From positions 78,668,515-78,732,514 of the forward strand of contig NC_134456.1 of NCBI RefSeq assembly GCF_047948215.1: a DNA stretch of 64,000 nucleotides. Direction: 5' to 3'. Shown here piece by piece: positions 11,131 to 19,836 of the stretch. Position numbers and translations under genes: made by a program. The notes under the pieces are model-generated. The model did not search any database and was not told where the DNA came from. It saw nothing but the letters and a program-made list of their open reading frames with translations. Position 1 is the first letter of the stretch, and every line of letters starts with the position of its first letter. The DNA is from Lycorma delicatula. Lineage: Eukaryota; Arthropoda; Insecta; Hemiptera; Fulgoridae.

Positions 11131-12270
11131 GTCGAAGTTCTCAGTTTCAAATCCTAATAAAGGTGGTTCCTTTTCTTCGGATTTTTTTTTGCGCAGGAAG
11201 AGGAAAAATCTGCGCCCAGACGCCCAGCAGCCCACACTACTGGGTGTGTGAGGTTCCCGTCAGAGACGGGGACTTACTAACAAGACTCCACCTATGAAGC
11301 AACACGCCCCAGTATCCGACCCGACAGTATTAACCGGGAACGCGTTGTTCACCATACGGGTCACCTGAAAACCGGGCTAGGAGTCTCACATACCTCATCG
11401 ATGGCAGCGACCCGAGGACCCCTGCCACCTTTGCATACAAGCTGTTCCTTCCCGGCCTTCCCCATGTATACTTGATCCTCCTACTGGACAAGATCTGTAT
11501 TCTTTTCCCTTTACATACAGCACACTCTGGGAGATATAGAACAGGCCGCTCTACCGCACCTTCATACCAGTAAGTGATGCCAAATAACGTTTTTGTCTAA
11601 GATCCAGGAAGCAGGTGGATCGAGAAGTCCCAAAACACTTTATCTGTGGTGGTGACCCGGAGGTCCTCACCACTTCCATGCACGGGCTATTCCCTCACCA
11701 CCCTCTAACTACCATTCACTTCTCCAAGGCCTTTTGCTTAAAAACTTTCCCAAACCATTCCTGACATTTTCTCCACTCGCGCTCGCCCTGCTGCATAATC
11801 CAAACGACTGCTTCCGGTGAGTCAAGACCCTCGTTGATCGGTCGAAACCTCTCGCATGTTGGTCACTTGAAGAAAGCATGGGTCACATAATCATCCGTGC
11901 TACAGTACGAACATCCAGGGATAGGTTTTTTCTATAAAAAACAGGTATTTCCCGAACGATCCATGGCCCGTGAGCCACTGGGCAGTCCAGAAATGTATCT
12001 CACCATGTCTCCTGAGCACCCACTTCCGGATGTCAGGATGAGCCTGTGGGTCCATCTACCACGGCTTGGGAGGTTTCACATCTGCTGCCAGCTGCTTGGT
12101 AGCACTCGCCTTTGGTGGTTGGATTTCAACCATTAACCACACGTCTCAGGAGTAGTCCACCTGAGTTTGTTCAAGATTACATCTTTATGGGTACAGTAAC
12201 GTTACACTGATAAGTCGCTAATGACTTTAATTGTTGATGCAACTATAAATAAAAGTATTAAAAAAAAACA
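11131..12270 (+). repeat. tRNA-derived SINE, type 1, split by a LINE
   Basis: SINE B-box region (11,131-11,183: 'gaagttctcagtttcaaatc', 'ctaataaaggtggtt') resumes at 12,113 ('tttggtggttggatttcaac', 'cacacgtctcaggagtagtc') and ends in an A-rich tail near 12,255-12,270. About 25 bp of SINE body is missing at the junction. Confidence 0.65.
11184..12112 (-). mobile_element. 5'-truncated R1-clade LINE (ORF2 C-terminus and 3' UTR)
   Basis: On the minus strand the GC-rich block translates, across several frame breaks, to the end of an R1-type ORF2. Seen are HRLIPDIRKWV-type text, an LTGHGSFGKYL motif, then a zinc-binding CSYCSTDDYVTHAFFK segment (about 11,916-11,869) and an EREWRKCQEWFG C-terminus. 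In this clade CXXC...H...C forms a zinc finger near the ORF2 end; the final cysteine region is interrupted by a stop. A roughly 550-bp 3' UTR follows, ending in an A run at about 11,184-11,192. It lies inside a SINE. The 79-codon plus frame at 11,897-12,136 is antisense to it. Confidence 0.75.
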
Positions 12271-12926
12271 CATTTCTATCGCAGTTATTAGTCATAAATT
12301 ATGCATTTTCTTTAACATCGATCGGTGTTAAAGATATTTTTTCTTCAGAATCCCACATTATTATCAAAAGGATAACTAGTGTATCTTTAAACTGTGTAGC
12401 TAAAGAAACAGTGTAATACATAAACCTAGTTACCTATTGGGGTATTTTCAAATTAACCTTTGTTTGTTAACTACTAACTCGGATTTCCCTTGTACAAAAT
12501 ACTGCATAAAAAAGAATTCTGTATATAGTTAAGAAACATAATACCTGCAAAGTATAACCTGTACCGTTTGTATGAATCACTTTATATAATATTTCTGAAA
12601 AGGGAATACAATTATTAAAATTATTTTTTTAAATAATTAGTAGTATATAGAAGTTCTTAAAACAAAAACTTAATTATTATAGATTGAGATCAATTAAAAT
12701 TGAAATTTATCTTAGAAAAACGACGAAAGAATAAAAAAAATTTGAACATAATACTATAACAAACGAACACCCGCAACTGTGCATTACAATTCAAATTGTA
12801 GATTTAGTAATATCAAGAAGATACAAGAATATGAAGATGATATAAATAATATATTATTATTATTATTATTATTATACACTCTTATGCTTACTTTAATGTA
12901 TAAATTAGAGTAAAATGAATATTGTT
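12271..12926. other. Noncoding AT-rich DNA with (ATT)n
   Basis: AT-rich sequence with an ATT microsatellite at about 12,850-12,875. No gene could be supported. Confidence 0.5.
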
Positions 12927-12938
12927 ATATCTATTATG

Positions 12939-13078
12939 GCCTGCCACGTTTGGAATATGTAAAACAAATTGTTAGGGATGTAGGATGTAGAGGGTATACT
13001 GAAATGAAACGACTAGCACTAGATAGGGAATCTTGGAGAGCTGCATCAAACCAGTCAAATGACTGAAGACAAAAAAAA
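12939..13078 (+). mobile_element. LINE 3' end (ORF2 C-terminus) with perfect TSD
   Basis: The frame from 12,942 reads YVKQIVRDVGCRGYTEMKRL then LDRESWRAASNQSND and a stop, followed directly by a poly-A run. This is the C-terminus of a LINE ORF2 whose 3' UTR is only a few bases long. Twelve bases, atatctattatg, are repeated exactly at 12,927-12,938 and 13,079-13,090. A second copy of the same tail lies at 49,966-50,036. The LINE clade is not settled from so short a piece. Confidence 0.85.
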
Positions 13079-13090
13079 ATATCTATTATG

Positions 13091-13874
13091 TTTTTAACAT
13101 GATTTTCTAACAATACAAAATAATGCTAAATAAACTTAATATTAATATTATGAATATAATTATAATTATAAATTTGTTCTTTATAGTTTTTCCTTCCTTG
13201 GTTAGGATTTAGCTCCGTTACAGAAATTATATAAAAAACCAAAAAATCCAAAATATTATAAAGTTGGATTAGAATCTTTTAATTTTGATAAATAATTTAG
13301 ACAGGATACAAAAGCATGTTTAGAATAGTGATTCAAAAACATTATTTCTCATTATCCAATCATCTATTTCTTTAATAATTGATTGGTTGAACTCTTGTAT
13401 TCTAAAAAGAAACTGCTTCATAATGACCCTCGTTATGATACAATTTCCAGCCGCGTAATTCAAACGTTATAATACAATAGTAAAAAAAAAGAATTATTCT
13501 ACGCAATTGAGGTTTAACATAAGAATAATTTAACGACTAGAATTGATGAGAAAATCAGCTATCTATAATCTTATAAATGTATAAAAGGAGACAAGAACCG
13601 TAGGGAACAGGTTTCAGTCGTACCATATATTGCCTTTTTTGGTATGTACTGAAGCAGTCAACTTTCTCCCTGGACACATTGTTTTTCTTTACCATTTTAA
13701 GGCATTTTGGACTTATAATAGAAGTCATTTTCTAGCCATAATTTTATAGAGTCATGCCTAATTTTACATATTTCATTGCTAATGATCATTTTATTTTAGT
13801 CGCATACGTCCTCATCTCTATATATATTCTTCGTAAATCCTTCACATTTGGATAAACCATAATGGTATGCCAGG
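13091..13874. other. Noncoding AT-rich DNA
   Basis: No gene or repeat could be supported. The sequence is AT-rich with short homopolymers. Confidence 0.45.
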
Positions 13875-13887
13875 CATACCGTCATAA

Positions 13888-14190
13888 CCACCGAGTTGGT
13901 CTAGTGGTGAACTTGCTATCGCAAATCAGCTGATTTCGAAGTCGAGAATTCTAAGGTTCAAATTCTAGTAAAGGCAGTTAGTTACTTTTATACTGATTTG
14001 AATACTAGATCGTGGATACCGGTGTTCTTTAGTGGTTGGGTTTCAATTAACCAAACATCTCAGGAGTGGTCGACCTGAGACTGTACTAGATTACACTTCG
14101 TTTACATTTATGCATATCATTCTTATGCATCCTCTGAAGTAATACCCTACGGTGGTTCCAGAGAGCTAAACAGAAAAAGAGAGAGTGAAA
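13888..14190 (+). repeat. Full-length tRNA-derived SINE, type 1
   Basis: The best full-length copy. RNA polymerase III A box region 'tggtctagtggtga' (about 13,896-13,909) and B box ggttcaaattc (13,955-13,965) are followed by the family body and the tail 'tacggtggttccagagagct' with an A-rich end. A 13-bp direct repeat (cataccgtcataa / cataccgtaataa, one mismatch) flanks it at 13,875-13,887 and 14,191-14,203. Confidence 0.9.
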
Positions 14191-15210
14191 CATACCGTAA
14201 TAATTCTCACCATAAATTATACGATGCATCATAAATATTCATGTTCTGTATCTATGAAAGAAAACTTTACGGATTGTCAATATCTCTACAAATGAGAAAT
14301 TTTAGGGATACACAACTTTTAAATAATATTTATAAAATTGACTGAATTAATGATGCGGGAAGTTAACTTACCAATAAGAGAATTATCCCATCTTATATCT
14401 CATATTCCATCATCCACTGCTCTATTCCAAGAAAATATTATATTCTATTTTTCCTTTATAAATATGTGTATGTTTACTTAGGACAGCCAAATTAAACGAG
14501 CCAAAACAGAAACATGGCGCAAGTCTAGAAATTACGATAAGATTTACAAACGGTAATTAACGTTTACCTTTGCACATGAAGTAAAATAAACGCAACTGTA
14601 AAAATGAATTTATCAGCACAAACGAAAATAAATTACAGCGGTTAAAAATCTGATGTGTACGCCACATGACTTCCTTATATGCCTATTAAATTACATATAT
14701 TTTTTATTGCATTTGTATTCAAACTTTTGTTTTTGTCATTCTTGAATTACTATTTATTGAAAAACTTTTTTGTAATCAGAGATTAATAATTATTTATAAA
14801 TCAAAATATTTAAATTAAGAAAAATAAAGTTAAAAAAAAAAAACAGAAATGAAGTCTGATTATAGCTGATGTGCCTTCCCCTTCTAAGATCCAAATATTT
14901 TATTAATTAAAATTTATTGGGCTATAACTCTGGAACCAATGAAAATAAGTACACTTGCCCTGAGGTAGATAATCCCCACGTCCGGAACACAACATCTATG
15001 TTCCACGTCCAGGGCGGCAACAGCTGTACCTTTGTACATCACATATAGCTGGCTAACGGGGTTCCGAGTAAATTCCTCGGTTATGCCTTGTTAAGTTTGA
15101 CCTGGTTCCAACTTCAGGTCACTAAACGGACTGGATTTTTGGCTACCTGCAGGAAATGAAATAACAAACGATTTTGGAAATGGATTCATACCATTCTTAG
15201 AGCTGGCGAT

Positions 15211-15504
15211 GTGGCGGCCAGGGTCAATGTTATTGCAGGTGTAACGGAGACCCTTCCGTTGTCCACATGCCCCCTGCGATGGCAAGCATGTAGCAATGGT
15301 GCCCATGTATGTCGGTGCATGGGAGCTCTGAAAGCTTCGGTGAGTAGGAGCCTGGAGTCAGTGCAGAGACTGCGCATCCGCTCTCTGCCAGGACATATGC
15401 CGGTTCCACCGGAGTACCGGATAGGACCTCCAAGGTTAGTAGCCCTGGAGTGGGGGTGTACCCCGGCGGCTAGCCTTGCTACAGAAGGGATCCACTGTTC
15501 ATGA
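15211..15504 (+). CDS. Upstream open frame in the half-LINE leader (doubtful)
   Basis: A 97-codon frame in the GC-rich leader whose stop TGA overlaps the ATG of the Gag frame (ATGA, 15,501-15,504). No domain is recognised, and two minus-strand frames of similar length cover the same DNA, so composition may explain all of them. The overlap arrangement would suit termination-reinitiation, but that is inference only. Confidence 0.2.
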   Translation: MAARVNVIAGVTETLPLSTCPLRWQACSNGAHVCRCMGALKASVSRSLESVQRLRIRSLPGHMPVPPEYRIGPPRLVALEWGCTPAASLATEGIHCS

Positions 15505-17138
15505 ACATTGAACATTCAAACGTGGCAGAGGGTGCACGTAAACACCCTCGTTTAGAAACCTCCGATTCGCCGCAAGCGAAGAGGAAAAAAAGTAAAGAAT
15601 CTGATAGGATAATGAAAGATGCTGATAGGATCAGTAAAGAATTAAAGAAAAGTCTATTTGGCTATAGCGCACCAAAGCCAAGATTTTTAATTATTACAAG
15701 GGAGAATGGAAACTTTCAAAAGGTTAGTCCATTCCTTATCGCAAGAGAAGTTACAAATTGTGCTGGTGGTCCTATCAAGGATATTCGTAAAACTTTTAAT
15801 GGATTGCATGTCGAAACCATCAACGACATGCAAAGCCAGAAAGTTTTGGCGTTGAAGAAGATCGGTGAATTTGCGGTCTCTGTCCAACCGCATAGCACAC
15901 TGAACTCATCCAGAGGAGTTGTTTGTCGCGATCTTCTTAATTGTACAGAAGAAGAAATTGTACAAGAAATATCAAGTCAGGGAGTAACTCAATGTCGCAG
16001 ACTTACTATGAGAAGAAATGGTGAGATTCTTCCTTCGGCCTCGCATGTTTTGACATTTAATAGGCCGAATCTTCCTGAAAAGGTACGAGCTGGCATCCAT
16101 CGGCTTGATGTACGAGCTTTCATCCCGCAGCCGATGAGATGTTTTAAGTGTCAACGATTCGGACACACAGCAGCAAGATGTGAAGCGCAGGAAATATGTA
16201 TATGTGGAGAGAAAACACATGAGGGTTACCCATGTAAAGACCCTCCAACCTGCGTTAACTGTAAAGGGCATCACAATTGTCGTTCAAGAAACTGCCCTAC
16301 ATATAAATTAGAAACAGCAATTCAGGAAGTTAAAACGCTTCAGAAGGTAAGCTATCCTGAAGCAAAGAAGATTGTTAATAAGCGTACACCACGACCATCG
16401 ACTTCTTATGCAGAAGCAGCGGCTGCCCCTTCCACATCTAAAATTAATGTGGAGCAGTTGCTTAACACGATGGCACCAAGTCTTGCGACGATGATTGAAA
16501 GAATCATTGATTCAAAGATTGAGTCGACTCATCAGAGAAAACAAAGTAAAGATGAGAAGGCTCATCCCCGGACTGACGCCGTTGACATGAGAGACACACC
16601 AGCGCCGTTTAAAAAACCAGCTAAATCTGCGATTGTAAAATCACCAACTTGTGTAAGAATTAAAAATCTTGATTTATCTGACAAAGAGAAACAGATCGCT
16701 CCGTCGTGTAGTCACAAATCCCAAGAAATTGTGACAAGAAAACCTGAATCTGCGGAAACAGAGGTGCAAGTTATTATAGAAAAAGCACCAGGCGCAGATG
16801 AAATAAAACCGGTACCAATAGAGCCTCCCAAAGCGCAAAGACCAGCTTCGGTGAGAGCATTTATTTCAGCCGGACCCAGTACTGCAGTAGACATAGAGTC
16901 CGGCTCATCCGCCGCGGAGACATCATCACACATTAATTTAGATTCTTTAGCAAAGATGCTAACGGTGCCGGCGAAAGTCTCATCAACTGACGTCAGCCGA
17001 AGAACGTCACTGGCATCCGAAATAGAGGAAGACGATGCCATGTCTGAGGCCTCAGATACGCTGTCATCAGAGGTTGAGGCCGTCAGAAGAATGGAGAAAC
17101 GTAAAAAAGGTTGGCCGAAAGGAAAGCCTAGAAAGTAA
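15501..17138 (+). CDS. Gag-like ORF1 protein with three zinc knuckles (LINE ORF1)
   Basis: 545-aa intact frame. The N-terminus is basic with a nuclear-localisation-like KRKKSK (about residues 27-32). Residues about 60-210 resemble the RNA-binding region of jockey/R1-type Gag proteins. Three zinc-knuckle motifs follow: CFKCQRFGHTAARC (214-227), CICGEKTHEGYPC (233-245) and CVNCKGHHNCRSRNC (251-265). The second has CXC spacing, as commonly seen in this family. The C-terminal half is Ser/Ala/Glu rich and low complexity, ending in a basic KRKKGWPKGKPRK tail. Such proteins package element RNA into particles and can carry it to the nucleus. The start was chosen because the next in-frame ATG is far downstream. 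An upstream 97-codon frame ends exactly over it (ATGA). No ORF2 follows. Absence of stops over 545 codons, plus the clean target duplication, suggests a young insertion. Confidence 0.9.
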   Translation: MNIEHSNVAEGARKHPRLETSDSPQAKRKKSKESDRIMKDADRISKELKKSLFGYSAPKPRFLIITRENGNFQKVSPFLIAREVTNCAGGPIKDIRKTFNGLHVETINDMQSQKVLALKKIGEFAVSVQPHSTLNSSRGVVCRDLLNCTEEEIVQEISSQGVTQCRRLTMRRNGEILPSASHVLTFNRPNLPEKVRAGIHRLDVRAFIPQPMRCFKCQRFGHTAARCEAQEICICGEKTHEGYPCKDPPTCVNCKGHHNCRSRNCPTYKLETAIQEVKTLQKVSYPEAKKIVNKRTPRPSTSYAEAAAAPSTSKINVEQLLNTMAPSLATMIERIIDSKIESTHQRKQSKDEKAHPRTDAVDMRDTPAPFKKPAKSAIVKSPTCVRIKNLDLSDKEKQIAPSCSHKSQEIVTRKPESAETEVQVIIEKAPGADEIKPVPIEPPKAQRPASVRAFISAGPSTAVDIESGSSAAETSSHINLDSLAKMLTVPAKVSSTDVSRRTSLASEIEEDDAMSEASDTLSSEVEAVRRMEKRKKGWPKGKPRK

Positions 17139-17735
17139 TTTTATTGGATCAGAAGTTATAAGAAAAGTAAAATTTTGATCATTTTTTTTGACACATGAAA
17201 ATGTGAAATTTTGAACCCTTTTTTTATTTTTATTTTTTGAAGTGGGATGGGGCTAATGACCAAAGTAGTCGATGCCCCTAAAAACCTCAAAAAAAAAATA
17301 AATAAAAAATAAGTACACATATGACATAGCTGAAAAGATCTCAATTAGGACTTATTACTGCAGTTAAGAAAGAAGTCGAAAATCCAAATGTTTTGGATTT
17401 TTAGCTTTTTTTGGACAGTTTTGGTCCAGCCAATTGGAATCAAAGGGGAGGAGCATAACTAGATGTTACAACAGTCCTCAATCCAAAATTTCAACATTCT
17501 ACAGCTACAGTATACAGCTGTAGTATTTAGTGTACTTTAGTATTTAGTGTACTGTACTGTACAGCTGTACAGTATACAGCTACAGTAGTATTTTTGGGTT
17601 ATATGGGATGCATACGTACAGACGTCATGTCGAAATTAGTTAAAATGGATTTAGGGATGGTCAAAATGGATATTTCCGTTGAAATCTGAAAACCAAATTT
17701 TTTGCGATTATAATACTTCCTTGTACTTGTGCATG

Positions 17736-17959
17736 GAAGTATTGTGAATAACTGGAAAAAGTGTAAAACTGTGTAAAAAGTGAATAACTGGAAAATGGAA
17801 AAGTTATATTTCGATGATAATCTTCTCCTTGTTACATACTTAATATTTTTTGTAACTTTTTTGTATGTTTTTTTACATTGTTTTATTAAATGTAATGTAT
17901 TAAAATAATGCGTTAGAGTTATTTAAATAGTAATGTTGATGATGTAATAATATATAAAT
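17736..17959. other. Noncoding spacer
   Basis: AT-rich spacer between the MITE and the next fold-back element; nothing else seen. Confidence 0.4.
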
Positions 17960-18240
17960 TACCAATTAATATAATCCACCTTACCAGCACTTGATTTATT
18001 CTCTAGATCTTTCGGCTTACTTGGAAGCCAACATCAGAAGTTTAAAGGCAAAAATTTTAAAAATCAGTTAAAATTTAAAAACAGTCATCATTGTCCGGTC
18101 CTATTTTAATTACGATTTTTTAAAGTTTTGACTTTAAATGCATTAATTTTAACTCCTGATGATGGCTTCCAAGTAAGCGGAAAGATCTAGAGAACGTATC
18201 AATGTGCTGGTAAGGTGGACTTAGTTAATTGTTAATTAAT
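17960..18240. repeat. Fold-back MITE
   Basis: Left arm 'ccaccttaccagcac' ... 'tctctagatctttcggctta' ... 'cttggaagccaacatcag' (about 17,974-18,033) is the inverted repeat of the right arm 'ctgatgatggcttccaag' ... 'agcggaaagatctagagaac' ... 'gtgctggtaaggtgga' (about 18,155-18,220). About 115 bp of AT-rich loop separates the arms. No coding potential. Confidence 0.8.
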
Positions 18241-18599
18241 TCATTTAACATACCAGCGGTACCATATTTGAGAAATTAATGTAATAATTCGTTTATCAAT
18301 TTTTTCCAAAAATTCTCTGGAACTAAGGAATTATAACTGTCGCCTTAATCCGTTCGGCTACACCAGCTTCATTATTAGGGAATTATAACTGTAAAAGCCA
18401 TCAAATGTTAATATTTGAACTTGTAATAACATTATATATACCAATATTGTATTAACACATGTCGAGTTATTGACGACTGGCAGAAGACTGACTATTTTAT
18501 TAGGAGCCAGCGTAAAGTAAAACTTTGCTTTTAGCGTGGAGGGAGCCAAGTGCAGACGCCTGGAACTGTGTGCAGCAGTCCGAATGACTTTTACGATGT
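18241..18599. other. Noncoding spacer
   Basis: No gene supported. A 121-codon minus frame (18,358-18,723) runs antisense to the LINE relic that follows and has no recognisable domain. Confidence 0.4.
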
Positions 18600-18635
18600 A
18601 AAAGTCCTTCTTTAAATAAAATTTAAAGAACATGA

Positions 18636-18960
18636 AATGAAACTGGGGCTTAAAAACAATAAACCTGATATAGTAGTAGTTAACAAAAAAGTAACTACCT
18701 AATAGACGTGGCCACCCCATCAAGTAACAACTTCAATATTAAACACAATGAGAAGCTGCAGAAATATACAGATTTTTCTTTAGAAGTTAAGGAAATGTGG
18801 AATCAAAAAGAGGTTTATATAATCTCAATAATTATATCTGCGGAGGGATTAATACCATATACTTTGCACAACAGTCTTGAAAAACTTAAGATCCGGTGGA
18901 AGACCCACACGCTAATGAAAGAAGCGTGATAATTTACACCTGACATGTTACCCGGAAAGC
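18636..18960 (+). pseudogene. LINE ORF2 C-terminal relic
   Basis: The plus strand reads LKNNKPDIVVVNKK, then after a break DVATPSSNNFNIKHNEKLQ, KYTDFSLEVKEMW and IIISAEGLIPYTLHNSLEKL. The order NKPDIVV - DVA-P-S-N - EK--KY-DL--E---MW - I-ISA-G-IP is the C-terminal segment found in insect LINE reverse transcriptase proteins. Start, reverse transcriptase core and 3' end are missing or decayed, and at least one stop lies between the first two blocks (about 18,693-18,700). The clade was not resolved; RTE-like is a guess. Confidence 0.65.
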
Positions 18961-19086
18961 ACCTAGTCAACAATAGTAAGCCTAGTTTCGTTTGTATAAA
19001 TTAATTAGAGAATGTCACCGGCAAGAAGCTGTGAAAATGTGAAGCAATAATGATAATAATCTATTTATTTATTTACATAAAAACAA

Positions 19087-19116
19087 CAAGCCTACGTCGT
19101 CAGACGTAGGCTTGTA
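19087..19116. repeat. Perfect 13-bp hairpin in LINE 3' UTR
   Basis: acaagcctacgtc (19,087-19,099) and its exact complement (19,104-19,116) flank a GTCA loop, shortly before the A-rich end of the LINE fragment. It could be the 3' structure recognised by the reverse transcriptase. Confidence 0.8.
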
Positions 19117-19228
19117 GAACTCATTACATTAAATGTTATCGAATACATAGTATTCGCTTATAGTGCCTATAAGCGAGCCACCAGTGTTACACAGAATGGA
19201 AAAATTGTTAAATACGTAGAAAAACGAT

Positions 19229-19816
19229 TTATGGTTTGATAAATTTCATAACATGGGACACTCTCCGACGCCGCCTATTGTTTCGTGACTCCTCCCATGC
19301 TTGGAGGTCTCTCATCGTGATTTTCACATGCGTAGTGATCGCCTTCCAGTTTTCTTTCTTTTCTATCATTATGTCCATCAGCTCCTCAGGCTGAACATCA
19401 CTTCCCTGCCTAGTAGCAAGTAGCTCGGTCCTAGGTCCGTCGTATCTCGGACTGTGGAAGAACGCGTGGTATTGCGTTTCCTCCTCCTCGCATACCGGGC
19501 AGTTCTGTTCATTGTCGAGGCCGTATGCTCTGTATCCCCCATGACCCGCCATAAACTGGGTAAGGCAGTAATCCAGCGAGCTATGAGCTTTCCCTCGCCA
19601 GCGCCTTACAACACTCACCAGGCGGTGTGTCCATCTGCCTTTTGTGCTACCGTCCCACCGTTCTTGCCACTTGTTCTCTATCTCCTCCATCAGTGTGCGT
19701 GTCCGTCTTTTGTCAGCGGGAGAGAGGGCCCCATGATCGCGTAATCTTACCCGTATTTCGATTACTAGATCTATCGGAAGGATTCCCGAAAGTACTTCTA
19801 TCGCATCCTTCGACAC
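19229..19816 (-). CDS. C-terminal part of an R1-clade LINE reverse transcriptase (ORF2 fragment)
   Basis: 195 codons without a stop, starting at an internal methionine; the homologous frame continues a few codons upstream to about 19,836. Motifs in order: ERWDGSTKGRWTHRL (about 52-66), the LTQFMAGHGGYRAYGL block (about 85-100) and a zinc-finger segment CPVCEEEETQYHAFFHSPRY (about 106-125). In the family the last position is cysteine (HXXXXCPRW); here it is serine, so the finger is probably damaged. This region lies downstream of the reverse transcriptase domain in R1-like elements and is implicated in target or RNA binding. With no endonuclease or catalytic core it cannot be an active enzyme. 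The plus frames at 19,454-19,824 are its antisense shadows. Confidence 0.85.
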   Translation of the reverse strand: MSKDAIEVLSGILPIDLVIEIRVRLRDHGALSPADKRRTRTLMEEIENKWQERWDGSTKGRWTHRLVSVVRRWRGKAHSSLDYCLTQFMAGHGGYRAYGLDNEQNCPVCEEEETQYHAFFHSPRYDGPRTELLATRQGSDVQPEELMDIMIEKKENWKAITTHVKITMRDLQAWEESRNNRRRRRVSHVMKFIKP

Positions 19817-19836
19817 GGTCCTGAATGTAGAATCAC

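Larger units (their letters stand above)
14955..17305 (+). mobile_element. ORF1-only non-LTR retrotransposon (half-LINE)
   Basis: A complete-looking retroelement of about 2.35 kb: a GC-rich 5' UTR of about 545 bp (14,955-15,500), an intact Gag-like ORF1 (15,501-17,138), a short 3' UTR with the hairpin-forming pair ggggc/gcccc ('gatgcccctaaaaacctc', about 17,270-17,289), and an A-rich tail to 17,305. The 13-mer aaaataagtacac occurs exactly at 14,942-14,954 and 17,306-17,318, the expected target duplication. No endonuclease or reverse transcriptase frame is present between ORF1 and the 3' end. The insertion splits a family A MITE. Either it arose by deletion of ORF2 or it belongs to an ORF1-only family that uses a partner LINE's enzyme. 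Confidence 0.85.
14646..17735 (-). repeat. MITE family A copy, interrupted by a half-LINE
   Basis: The left end 'aatctgatgtgtacgccaca' with 'cttccttatatgcctattaa' and the right end 'aatacttccttgtacttgtg' bound a family A copy of about 720 bp once the 14,955-17,305 insertion is removed. The junction text on both sides continues the order seen at 22,430-22,490 (complement) and 48,430-48,500. The right part has an unusual expansion of 'acagctgtac/agtatacagc' motifs (about 17,505-17,590). Confidence 0.8.
19040..19836 (-). mobile_element. 5'-truncated R1-clade LINE (ORF2 C-terminus and 3' UTR)
   Basis: The minus strand begins inside ORF2 at about 19,836 and runs to a stop at 19,229, followed by a 3' UTR of roughly 170 bp with an inverted repeat (19,087-19,116) and an A-rich tail (tgtaaataaataaatag, near 19,075-19,060). 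Truncation at the 5' end is typical of incomplete target-primed reverse transcription. No target duplication could be assigned with confidence. Confidence 0.8.

Noticed and set aside
15972..17041. Minus-strand frames of 100-109 codons opposite Gag
   Set aside because: Antisense shadows of the 545-codon Gag frame.
18358..18723. 121-codon minus-strand frame with hydrophobic start
   Set aside because: Overlaps the LINE ORF2 relic on the other strand and contains no recognisable domain.
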